Shown here: in pieces, positions 41,680 to 54,300 of the stretch
How positions within the stretch are numbered: the stretch's first letter is position 1
Layout of the letters: every line of letters begins with the position of its first letter
Source: Crambe crambe
Lineage: Eukaryota; Porifera; Demospongiae; Poecilosclerida; Crambeidae
Length of the DNA: 64,000 nt
Direction of reading: 5' to 3'
Assembly: GCA_963924555.1 (NCBI GenBank)
Contig: OZ004598.1
Coordinates: forward strand, 3,558,501 to 3,622,500
Notes under the pieces: generated by a model
What the model was told of the DNA's origin: nothing
Databases searched by the model: none
What the model saw: the letters and a program-made list of their open reading frames with translations, nothing else
Program-made: the position numbers and the translations under genes

Positions 41680-44600
41680 CAGTCCGCAGGCCAGCGTACC
41701 GGAAGTGCTATTACCTAATACAATTTTACTTGCACGGGATTCGTCACTATTCGACCTTTGACCCCACATTGTTGCTTGGATACTTCCTCTTTCCAGTTCA
41801 TTATTTCGATACAGATGGGCGGAGTTGACTCAGCTGTAGCAACTACGGGTTAAGAGTGCATTGACATTCATTTCTGCGATAAATTGAACCCTGCAGACAA
41901 TAACTGTTTGTTTTATAGTGCATTTACTGTTTTTCTACTCAGAGTTCTTTTCAGTGGGGCCGTTTTTTTTTTTGCACAGTACACTGGAAATTTGAAGGTA
42001 AATATGTATGATTGTACACCATTAATTAACATATAGAACAGCATAAAAATTGTGTCCACCCACTTCTTTTATAATGAAAGCACACAATTGTTTAAAATAC
42101 ATCACTAGTGCATGTGCATTGATCAGCTAATCGAATGGTATGTGTACAATCTATAGTGTAGACTTTCCAAGTAGACACTTCATAATCCTGTCAAAAAGAA
42201 CACAACAAAAAATTAATATTACTACTGCAATAATATTCACAGGATGACAAGTTCAAGTGAGTCAGAGGTGAAGGTGGGGACTAGTTCAAAGGGACCATGT
42301 ATTCTGTGTGGAAATGCTTCCATGAAATACAAATATTTCAGAAATCTAAGCCAAAATGCACAAACATTGATTTTTCAACATTCACCTGAGGGGACAGCAT
42401 GCAGGGGCGATGACTTCGTATGTTATAAATGTGCGAAACAATCGGAGCGTAACACCCACAAAACTGAATTTCAACCAAGATGGATCCCAACAAGTATTAA
42501 AAAACAAAAACCATGTAGTATTAAAGGTTGCAATCAAAGTTACCACTGTAAAACTAACCTTGTTACACCAAGTGAACTTCAACTATTAGGAATGGAGATT
42601 TCTTTTACTGCCACTGAGACGGTTACTGAGCATGATACATCAGTGTTCCTGTGCTATAATCATTATTCTTTGATGTACGCCAAGCTGCAGACCTGTAGTT
42701 CATGTGGAGAGACAGCAAAGAGAGGGGAAGTCTTTTATCGAAAATTTCCTGCTTTTGGAATAATCAATGATTATTTAAACCATATAACTAATGAGAATCA
42801 CATTATGACCCCAGACAGTACAGTGTGTCTTCCTTGCTATAAGCATTTTCATAAACTCTCTAGAGATCTGGAAAAGGGTGCCATGGATGCTGCTACAACA
42901 GGGGTTAGAGAAATAGAAAATGCTAAAATTGAAATAGACAAACAATTGCAATCTCTAAATGATAATGTCATGGAAAGCTTCAGTGTCTCAGACTACATGG
43001 CTTGGATTAGCTGTATTAGTGCCAAAAAAATTGCATTATTTGTGCAATGATGAAGCTAAACTTTTTTCATCAGTATATCAGGAGTTCACGGCCGAGATAC
43101 AGGAGAATATTTCCCTTGTATTGACTAATCTCACCCCATCACAAGAGATCAAAATACCCGGTAAAAGGTGGCTTTTATCAAGGTCACATGATTACTTTGG
43201 TAGTTTGTTGGAAGTACACTGTAAGCATTTCAGATATGGATCAGTGTTAATGCTACGAAACTGTGACCACATAAAAGCAATTTCATCCCTATTGGGCAGG
43301 CAACATAGTCATAGTTCTGTGGCTCCAGCTACTTCTACCCCAGAAAAGGAAGACATCAAAGAAAAAATTGAAATTGTTTCCCTCTACCTCAACAAACACA
43401 TGCACCAGCAAGCTAAAGACCTAGTGGTAAGCTATCAGGATTCACCCAACAAATATCGATCCCTTAAAATCAAGGACCTTGTTAGATCCCTCGATCCAGT
43501 TTTGGTCAACTTTATAAAAGCCATCACATGTCCAGTTAAGAGTAGGAAGCGAAACCTCTTTCAGGATCCTGAATCTCTCGACACAAGGAATATTCGCCAA
43601 TTATATTCCCTCTGTGTACTACTGTTTTGTACAAACAGCAAACTACCAACCTGGAACCTAGTTCGCATCATGAACAGCAACTACCAATTGTGCTACACGT
43701 CCACAAATACTGCAATCATTGTATGTGTCTACAGGATGTGACTACATATCATACTTCCAGGGGTAGGAAAAATAAGTTTTTTGGCTACCTTTTTTCAACA
43801 TGTCAACTTTATTGCTGGGGACCCCAATCTTCCAATCTTCAATCTTCAGGAAGATTGGGTCTATAGGCACTGTAACTCTACTTCCTTCCAACCCAGAGTT
43901 ATACTCATTCCTTCGCCTTGTCGGATGTGCATATTTCAAAGCCAATGTCTCCGGCTTTAGGCGTCATACACCTGAAGCTATGTTTTATTCATTCAAGGAG
44001 CTATCACACCACTAGACCAACACTCAAAATGGCTAGCTGAAATCAGACAGGTTGTATGGGAACGTGCTGAGAGTGAAAACAAAATGTTACCTTCTACAGA
44101 GGCATTGATATTACATTGGACAAGATGTCTATGGGTAATTGAAATGTGGCACCAGTCATTACAGAATGTATTGGATTTACCAAGTAAGTTGGATTAATAA
44201 TTTCAGTATTGGTACCTACATTGACAGGTATAATTGCATGTACAGGTCTTGAAAAATTTGGCTGGAAAAGGAGTGATGGCAAGCTTGAAGTGATCTGGGA
44301 AGTGCCAGAAAACATAGCAAAGGTCCAACAAAGACATTCTCTGGCTGCAAGTGTAAAAAGGGGTGTGGAACAAGAAGATGCAAATGCATCAAAGAAGGGA
44401 AAAAGTGTGGACCAGGATGCAGATGCCTCTTATGCACTAATGTGAATCGAGTGAAGGTACCTGAATTGCCACAAGAGCTGAGAGCATTAGAAGCCGAGAT
44501 GACGATGTCAGACAATGAAAATGAACTTGTTGAAGATAGCGATGATGACTTGAGTGAGATAGACGTGGACTCTGAAACAGAACAAATAATCCAATCAGTA

Positions 44601-45081
44601 TTTGGTAGTGACTCAGAAGCAGAGGACTAGCTATTAACAGCTACCTAGTAGACTTTGCGATCGGGCCATTTTTTTTTTGCAAGAACTACAGTTAAAATAC
44701 TACCACTAACATGAATGAATTATAGTAATATACATTCTACCACAAACTTAACTGTGTCCGGTCAATCATCATGGAGAAGATCGCAGTAGAGAACCCGGGG
44801 TTAGGGGGCCATTAATCCTTCAAAAGCACCTTCTACGCACTTTTCCTGATTTCTAGTCTTACTTTTACCTCTAACCACTCCATCAGTAGGTAGTAAGACT
44901 ATCGTTAGCTAGAATCGGCGCGAAGATCATCCCAGCAGAGTCTTCTGGAACAGGCAGCGGTCCAAAAAGATCATGTCACGTCAGCACGCTTTACAAACAG
45001 GAAGCTCACCTGACACGGCTATGACGTCATTCTACGGATGCAAGTAAATTTGAGTGGGCGGGGACGCTGGCCTGCGGACTG
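41680..45081 (+). mobile_element. 3.4 kb DNA transposon with 18 bp perfect terminal inverted repeats
   Basis: CAGTCCGCAGGCCAGCGT at 41680-41697 is exactly inverted at 45064-45081, and two of the three next inner bases also match. AAAA flanks both sides (41676-41679 and 45082-45085), a possible but low-complexity 4 bp target duplication. The body carries one broken plus-strand gene (42244-44630). I cannot assign it to a named superfamily. Confidence 0.8.
42244..44630 (+). pseudogene. Cys-rich transposon-encoded protein, frameshifted and internally deleted
   Basis: The ATG at 42244 opens a frame with several zinc-binding-like CxxC pairs (CILCGNA, CYKCAK, CSSCGE, CLPCYKHFH). After an A7 run near 43024 the frame shifts by one base and continues to about 43740. 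Pieces follow in changing frames: VGCAYFKANVSGFRRHTPEA (about 43920), EIRQVVWERAESE...HWTRCLWVIEMW (about 44040-44150), a short GT-AG intron (44183 to about 44246), LEKFGWKRSDGKL, then, after another one-base shift near 44320, a CxC-type cluster (KCKKGCGTRRCKC, CGPGCRC) and an acidic C-terminus. The order matches a gene family recurrent in sponge and cnidarian genomes. The central part expected after 43740 is missing. Its enclosing inverted repeats make it the element's own gene. Confidence 0.7.
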
Positions 45082-45186
45082 AAAACGTCATATTACAGTA
45101 ACTAAAAAATTTATGCCGGGAAGTAATTGTGTGTTACGGGACCCTCGCGCTGGAGTTACGGAAGTGCCTGGGGCTGGCTGCGCCAG

Positions 45187-45316
45187 ACTACATCGCGAGT
45201 GAATTTCTCTGTTAAGCAATCACAAACCCAGGATGTTTAAGCTTCAACCTCCTCTACTTAAAACAGGTGCAAGTTATGCAAAACTAGGATATCGATTTTT
45301 CACGTTGCAGACCCTA
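45187..45316. repeat. Solo terminal repeat of element X
   Basis: About 125 bp ending GTTGCAGACCCTA matches the terminal repeats of element X at 52198 (inverted) and 55746 (direct), including AAAACAGGTGCAAGTTATGC and GGATATCGATTTTTCA. It ends 27 bp before the start codon of the two-kinase gene, so it lies in that gene's leader or promoter. Confidence 0.8.
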
Positions 45317-45342
45317 TCAAAGTCAGAGTGCTCCTAGTAGTT

Positions 45343-48300
45343 ATGAGTTTAACAGGCTACTACAAGAAGTATCCTGAACTGATGAGCTATGTACAGAAAG
45401 ATGTCACAAGGACAAACCAAATACTTGGAGTGGGTTCTTTTGGAATTGTGGAAGAACTAGTGATTGCAGGAAAACAGCGAGTTGCAGGCAAAATATTTCA
45501 CATGGCCTTATTGGACCCAACTACAGCAGGAGTTGACAGAATACTGAACCGATTTTTACTTGAATGCCAGATGCTTTCGAAATTAAACCACCCTAACATA
45601 GTTCAGTTTATTGGAATGTGCTTTCTAAAGGATTACTCGCATCCTGTTCTTTTGATGGAACTTATGCATATAAGTCTCGACATGCACATAGAACGCAACT
45701 ACCATCAATTTCCCTTGGGAACAAAGCTGAGCATATTCTATGATGTCAGCAAAGGTTTATCCTATTTACATGGTCAAAATCCTCCAATAATCCACAGAGA
45801 TCTCACATCCAGAAATGTTCTACTCAATAAAGGTGCATCTGTGGCAAAAATAGCTGATTTGGGAAATGCTCATGTTGTGGATCTTGAAAAGGCATCAAGA
45901 GTACTGAGTCAAACTCCTGGTACTCTAGTATATATGCCTCCTGAAGCAATTACTTGCAATCCAATTTATGGCCCACCCATAGACATATTCTCGTTTGGCC
46001 ATCTTGCTCTCTACACTATGATTGAAACATTTCCAGGAGATCTTTTACCTGTAAAGAATTATGATGAAGAAGGGATACAAGTTACTGCATGCAGTGAAGT
46101 AGAGAGAAGGAAAGTTTATATTGAGATGCTGGATAAAAATTATTTTGGTCAGTTTAATTCTCAAATAATAAATGAGATTAAACGTTGTCTTCATGATTTG
46201 CCACAAAAGAGGTATGGTAAAAATAAACTAAATTGTGTAGCTATAGCTAATGTATTATTATACTATAGGCCCACTGCCGATGAAATAATGCATGTTATGC
46301 ACGTTCTACTTAAAAAACATCAAGGAGAAAATTATGAAGAAGTGGAAGAAAATTATGAAGAAGTGGAAGTTTTTGAAAATGAGGATGTAAACAAATTGGT
46401 AGTAAGTTAATGAATCTTATGTTAGGCTGTGCTAAGAAAGTGTTGACTAAACTGATAATTCATTATTAGGGCTAGCTAATTATTGTCAACCATCTTTTTT
46501 TTTGTGTGTGTTAGCTTAGTATGATTAGCTCTACTCATGATTTCACATAGATGGGGATGCCAGAATTACTGGAAATATACGTAACCTCTGGGGCTTTCAA
46601 AAAGAAAAAAGAATGGAAGGAATATGCCTTTTCTATGAAAAATTCAAACTTGACGTACAAAAAAACCAGTAAGGTAATAAAAACCAGGTTCTGTTAACAG
46701 ATTATCATGTGTGGTGACTGCTAATATTTCCGGCATATTTCACACTACTTTTAAAATTGCAGCCATACAGAATGAAAATATTGTGAGCAGTCCAATGCCC
46801 ATGTTTTTTTTGCTCAACAATGTCAGTATACCATACTTATAATTTCAGACATAATTATAATTGCAGCGAGGGAGCACAGCTGAGCGTTGTGCAATAGTAG
46901 CAATGTGCATGCTCAAATTGTAATCGCAAGATTGACTTCTACAGCTTTGTGGGCAGCCAGGCAGATTGTAGACACTAGGCTTATCTAAGTGCTTTGAGGT
47001 ATATAAGCATTGCAGCATTCTATGTATGCAGCTGCCTGCACTTGCATATATAACTCACAGCAAAATCTTCTAAGGAGTTGAAGCACAAATGAATATCAGC
47101 ACAAAAGCCTAGCTACTTGCTCGCTCGCTCGCTGTGACTCCAATGTTGTACATTGCCCAGTGATAGCTAGTCACAAGACTGTAGATAGCTGCTGACATAG
47201 CTATTCTTACCGATTTCGCTTACAACCTCATCCAATTTATTTATTTCATTTTTTGCAGGATATTGTAACTGCACCTATATCAACTATATCTTCCATCGTT
47301 ACTATGCCTTGCTCAGACTTCACTGACCAGAAATACTATTTCACTATAAAATTTACTGGCAAGCAATCTCCATGGAATTTAAGAGCTTGGACAGATGTAA
47401 GAGATTAGCATGTTCAATGATGCTCAGTGATTGATCACTCTTAGCTACTTGCTTATAATTCATCTTGGAACCATAAAATTAATCAGAGAGAGCGGTAGCT
47501 CTCTCTATCTAGGGATGACGTGGACGGCTGCGCGTGCCGCCTACAGTGCCACAGGCTTAAAGAGTAGAACTTTTGTATTTTTCATGTTTCTGTGTTCCAA
47601 GAGTTTATATTTCTAAGCTACAGGTCAGAGGGGTCTGAAACTCAGCAAGGATATAAATCAGCTATCACTCTCACTACATTACAACATTACAAATATCAAT
47701 GTTGAAAATGAAACCGTATTGTTTATAAACAACTGCATGCGAAGGTGGTGTGGGATTCACTTTTTTTAGCTCATAATTTCTATAATTCATTTAGTGAAGG
47801 CCTACAGTCTTGAACATTTCTTCCACTAGCATTAGTATCACCTCTACAGTTCTCTTTGCCATCCTAGCACAAGGTAAGTTTCCACAATATTCTTTTTTTC
47901 CTTCATATTTTAGGTCCTAATGTGTTTAGATCATAATAATTGTCCAAATATTGTAGTTAAGATTTATTATTTGAAAAGCATGTCCAGCTGGTGTCCAGTT
48001 TACATCGCTCCTAAAATCGAGTTCCATCCTCCAACGGTTTCTGCGTTACAGCATAGATACTATACTCCGCCCTGGGATTGGAAACGGAATCTGCGCATCC
48101 AAATTTTTCCATTACAACAGTACAAAACATGCGCGGACACTCCGTGTTGTACACAGCAAAAAATCTACAACTTGTAAGCATTCTGTAACAGGTATGTAAC
48201 AGAACAAAAATCGGTAAACCCTAGGCACCGGAAGTACTAATTTTTGATCTGTAGGCATGCAGTCGGTGGGGCAGCAGGTCTGACACAGTCCAAAAATACG

Positions 48301-51300
48301 GACCTGTTACAGACTTGTAGATTTTACTGACCCGTTACAGACCTGTGTACAGGTCAGAATATCTCTCTCCCAAACTGCTTTTGCTCTACTGAATTTATAG
48401 CATTAGTAAGTTACCTAAAGTTTGACCATCTTTTTACCGTATAGATTCTATTGCTCACCTTATAATAACGAAAGAAACCTCTGTTTCTACGGCTTGTTGA
48501 CGACCATTACTATAATTATAGCGAAAAATCTACAACTTGTAACAGGTCTGGACTGCCCCACATACCAGTTATCACTTCAAGAAATAAATATATGTACAGA
48601 ACTTGTTGGGGTGAAAATGTCTATAAAAAGAGGAGTTGAGCATTATTTAGCTGCAAATAGGATTGGGATATCGCTTTAGCTTGTTTATAACAAGTGTGCT
48701 ACAATGATAATCAGTTGGAGGTATGATAGGGTCTTAACTGGTCGGGGGAAGAACATCAGTACTACAATATTAAAAGAAAAGTTCAATCATGCAAATACTA
48801 AAGCTAGGACTAGATTATCGCTTGAGCAATGTAAGATTTGGTGTACTCTTGTAATGATGCACTTTTGCTAAGATCTATAATTATTATCAGAGAGCACGGT
48901 AGCGCTCTCTATGTAGGGATGACCTATGACCCTCCATAGGACTAATACAAAATGAAGTAGGATTTTCTCAGAAAACAGCAAGTTTTAGCTGCTATGACTG
49001 CTTACCCTGTCTTTTATGCACATTCTAATCATGCAGGAGAATTTTGGAGGCTGAAAGGCTCAACACGGAAGAGCAATAAAAGCACATTTTTTCACGATTT
49101 CTCATTCTTCTTGTTCTTAATCATAATATTCTTCATAATGGCACAATCTGGAGAAAAATTGGGTCGCGCTTGGGCCATGTTCTATATATGAATCTGTTCC
49201 ATTCTACTCGGACCAGGTCCACGTCCCATCGGTTAAGCTTCTAGTTCAGTAAGAAAAAAGCCGCTATCTTAGACTATACAATTACAAAGAAGCCTTAACG
49301 CGCATGCGTAATAAACATATCTAGTTAGTTGCCACATAGATTGTATAAACTACGTAACCGGGATTGGAAACGCAATATAAACTGCCCGGCCACTCCTTAT
49401 TGCGCATGCCTGCATTAATTAATACAATAAGAAAAAAGACAATAATTATCAAATTTGGGTATTAAGTGTGCAGCCATTGATCCTGGTGATTTTTTTCAGG
49501 TTCTTCTTCACCTCTGCACCTTCTTGTTCTCTGCCCGAACTATGAGTGAAGATATTGAAGCCTCCCTCTCTGTTGATCATCCCTGAGGAATATAATATTA
49601 AAAATTAATGTACTCTAATCGTTGAGCTTTTTCTTGGCAAGGGAATGCATACATTTGGAAAGCATAGGTGGAGGGCATGAAGGAATAACTACTTGTTATG
49701 AATATAAATTGGGGTCACTAGAAATAACTTCACTTTTTTTAAAAAGGTACGCAAAGACACACCCTGCAAATGTGAACTATTGGCTGAAACTCTTGAATAC
49801 ATCCAAAGTTCACTACATTTTAGGTATGAGGGCATGAAGTAGAGTGTACACTAAACTCTGAAACTGTAAGTTGAATATTTACTCTTTCATGTAAGAGGAT
49901 ACAGGTACACAAAGCCAAAACAGGCTAAAACAGGCTGGTATGGATGTCCTAGCAGCAAAAAATTTGCTTTTTGCACGAGTAAGGTGGTGAAGTTACTAGC
50001 TATGCTATGGACACTTCTGAACTTCGAGAGGTCGATTCCTCCACGTTTGGCTTTTTCAGCTCTTCCATGCACCACAATACGGATTGTACCACGCATGTTG
50101 TATTGTTGTCATGGGGCGTTTCCAATCCCGGTTACGTAGTCTATACAATCTATGGTTGCCATGACTCTCGATCACGTTCGCTTTCTTCTCAGGTCAGAAC
50201 GAGTAAGCTTAAAGATAAGTTAGTAGCTATGGACAGTGTATAAACGTTGAACACTCGAGCCCGCATTATTTTAAAAAGTTAGCCAGCTGATTGAGCCAGT
50301 TCGAACTAGAAATCTCACACTACATTGCTTACCAGGCTTGGTTGTGATCCAAACATAGAAGTATGAATTTCATGAGCAAAGATTTTGTACAGTTGTACTT
50401 CAAAAAAACAAAACAAAAAAAAAACAGACAAAAAAATCTATCTCATCCCGGCCAGGCCAGGGCCAGGGCTACGCTCTAAATCTTATGGTGTAACTGGTTG
50501 TAGATTCGGCATAACAAAAAATATATACAGCACTAAGCACCTGCAAAAAGAAATCACAAGTATACTAAGCCACTATAATGAGGTAGTTAGAAATTCGGCA
50601 CTAATGACCTCCTGCAAAAAGAAAACATTTCCATTAAATAGAAACAAGTAAGGAAAAAAACATTTATTCTAATAAACGAAGGATGACTGGTCAAAAAAGA
50701 GTTGGAAGAAGGGCTAAATGTATATGCAAGGATGAAGTCGAATCCAGGTGCAGTCACTAGGTGATGGAACCGCATTCGACTTCATCCTTGCATATACATT
50801 TAGCCCTTGTTCCAACTCTTTTTTGACCAGTCATCCCTACATCATCTTCGTTTATTAGAATAAATTTTTTTTCCTTACTTGTTATAATAGCTAATATACT
50901 GACATTGATCAGCTAGCTATGCCGCTTAGCTAATTGAGTAACATGACATAAAACCATGACTATAGCTGTGCATTGTGCATGTAGCTACATGAGCTGTATA
51001 GCTGGGCTATGTATTTATTTAGCTATATTAGCCATGGGTGGAAGGAAGTTTCACTTGAGTGCTCAAAAATCTTGCAGAAAGAAGCAGCAGCAGAGAGCGA
51101 TCAATGGGCTTATATCACCACCAAAAAAGCACTTACCACCTCTCCTTATCTCGTTTTCCATTACATCATACCTTGGAAGAGAAGTTGATGCCTGGCACTG
51201 CTCAAGCTACATACAAGACTCAATTTTTTTTTGGTTTATCCACCAATGTGGATCATTCTCAATGCACCCAAAATAGCTACCTGTTGATTGAGTACCTCAA

Positions 51301-54300
51301 TCAAAGAATCCTCATCAAGAACAACATCATCTGTATAACTATATAGCTGAAGATTTGAAATGGAGCATTATATCATTTCATTTCCCAACTACAAACTGCA
51401 TGAGTCCTATGAATTGTGAATTACTGTGGGATTTAGTATATCAAGTGTTCCAGCTATATTGAAACCATTTCAAATCATCATTCATTTCATCATTCAATCA
51501 TTTCATCATTCATCATTTCATAATCATTTCATGACCATGTTTTTATTTTCTCCATTTGATGCAGCTACCTATAGCACCAGTGCTGTAGTCTGGCTTCAAA
51601 TATTGAAACGACGGTTTCATTCTTGATGATATCATCTGCTAGTAAAGCATTGATTCAGCAACAGACCTGTGATAATTTATTAGCAAATTTATTGTATTGC
51701 TAATGATGATTGTTATTTATAGCTACTTGTAAGTACTATAGCTTACCTTGTCCTTTCAGCTCATATTGTCCTAGCGACAATCATTTTCGTACGTATAAAT
51801 TCTCCTCCAACACGGAGTGTCCGTGGGAAATCTCCCGTCTCCAATCCCGGGGCGGAGTATAGTTACAGCAAGCACCACGTGGCCTCATTAGTTTGCCGCC
51901 ATTTTCCCACTGTAGTTTTGCATGCAGCTACAGATCTGTAAAAAGATGGCAGTCGACATGTTAGCAAGTTTTTTTTAGCTAAGACATGCAGGGGTCTGCA
52001 TCTTATATTTTCTTTCTATAGGTCTGTAAACTTACAGCGGGAAAACTAGCGAGGCTGGCACGTGGTGCTTGTGACGTCACATCTTGCTACAATTCGTTGC
52101 TGAAGCCGAGCTTTTACTCCAGTCTAGCGATAAACGCAGCTGTAACGCAGAAACCGTTGGAGGGATGGAACTCGATTTTAGGAGCGATGTAAACTGGTAG
52201 GGTCTGCAACATGAAAAATCAATATCCTAGTTTTGCATAACTTGCACCTGTTTTAAGTAGAGGGGGTTGCTTAAACAGCCACACCTTCAAATCCTGGGTT
52301 TGTGATTGCTTAACAGAGAAATTCACTCGCGATGTACATTTTTGCGGTGTCAGCAAAAATGAGGTTAAGGGTCAAATTTGGAATTCAAATTTTGGTGGCT
52401 CTAAGTGTTGTGCTCACCTTGACTACCAAGTTGCTTCAAATTGAGCTGCTATAACTCCTGAAACAGAGCCTTGGACCCCTTATTCGCAAGCAGATGAGTT
52501 ATCTTGGAGAAAACAATCAGCTGTGCTAGATGGGGGTCCATGAGAGGGCAATCCATCAATATTTGGTTGTTTGGGGCTTGGTTCAAGATATGTAATGATG
52601 AAATCAGAATGAACCCAAGGGGTCCTTTGCCATCTGGGCAGTGTACTTTCAGTTGTTATAATAAGTGTGTGGTTAGTATCTCCCCCTTAGTTGTAGAAAT
52701 GAGTGCACCGACATATCAAAACTACTCTACAGGGCTGGAAAAGATGCAAGAAGGAGCATATTAGTTTTGGAGGACCCATGTTGGCTTCACTGGTAGGCAG
52801 CATTGATTAAATTATTAGTTGCACAAAATCGAATCCGGTTTGTGTGCATCATGAGTGTAGGCAAAGAATCACACCTGTAACCTTGCACGTGTCACTTCAA
52901 AGATATCTTTTGGAGCACTTGGGCTTACTTTTCAAGGTCACACATTAGATAACTCGGTGCATACTAACTGTGATTTGAGGTGTGACCTTGCATGTGTCAC
53001 TTTAAGTTTGAGTGTAATAGCTAGCTACAACACAAATTTTGGGATGCTTCATCTGTTAAGGAAATCACATACTCCGAAAGATATCTTTGAATGACACGTG
53101 CATGGTCACAGGTGTGATCATAAAAGGAAATCACAGTTAGTATGTACCAAGTTATCGAATGTGTGACCTTGAAAGTGAAAGCCAAAATGGATGTATCATG
53201 TATACATAGATTGTTTCTTTCTTTGACCGTAGCCTTAGATGATATAGTAACTGCATTAGTTCCTAGCTCTCTTCTAATTACGCTACTTTAGAGGAGAAAC
53301 ACAAATTATCAAAGAAAAATAGACATGGCTAAGCAAGTAGGCATGGTCAAATTGTATAATAGCTTGGAAACAAAAAGGGAGTTTGCAACCCCCTCCCCTG
53401 GATCCAGCTCTGCTCCAGGAGGCTGAGTAAGAGTCAGGCCCACATAATTTTTATAGTGTGTTCATGATGTCCATGGAGGAGAAGTAGTTCCATGGTGTTG
53501 TAATCAGGCATATGTGCACTTGCATAATAATGGTGAAACAGATCATCGGAGACATAGAATTATTTAAAAAAAGACTTTTGATCACCAAAAGATACAACAA
53601 ATAAGAATGATTCAAATAGATTCCTTGTCAAAGATAAGTCTACTTCCTTTCATTTCACTCTCTGGAGCATCTTACTAAATCTACTATAGTTTTTCAACTT
53701 CTCTATTTTCTGTTATTCCTTCATCTTGTCATCCAAAACTCAAACTAGACCTCACATTTCCACCTACAAATTCTTCTGGCATTATGGATGCATCGGGGAT
53801 TGGGCATATCTGAGGATACCACCTTTTCTACAAATTTGTATGTGTTGTATGGGTACCTCTCCCTTTCTTGTAACTGTTTGTCGATTAGTTTCTTATAACC
53901 AAGTTCGCTAGGAAATGGCATGGAGTGATAAGCAAGGAACAAACAAAACACGACATGCTCAACTTCACTGCTACTAGATTCATGTTTGCTGTCCACAATG
54001 AATATGCACATACTTTGACACAAGCATCTCAGAGGGTACAACCACAGGATCTAGGAACAGATGGGCAAAACTAGCATAGCAATATTAACCACATTCTCAT
54101 TTGCATTGCATGACTAATCTGGGGCCTATTGACATGAGAGTATAGTCTATTATGTGAGGGCATAGTCTAGCTGCTAGACCTTTTTTCCTTTCAAAATAAT
54201 TGAAAATGGACTAGTGACGGCAATACCTCAGACCTACCTCTACACTGAGAAGTCACATTTCTAGTCCTTGGTAGTCACTGCCTTTCAGGTACGTTTGAGC

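Noticed and set aside
45343-46410. Kinase 1 as a complete single-exon gene with a 19-residue insertion and VVS C-terminus
   Set aside because: The insertion is flanked by GT and AG and interrupts the canonical KRPTADEI motif, and the last codons read into a GTAAGT donor. A spliced model fits better, though transcripts must confirm it.
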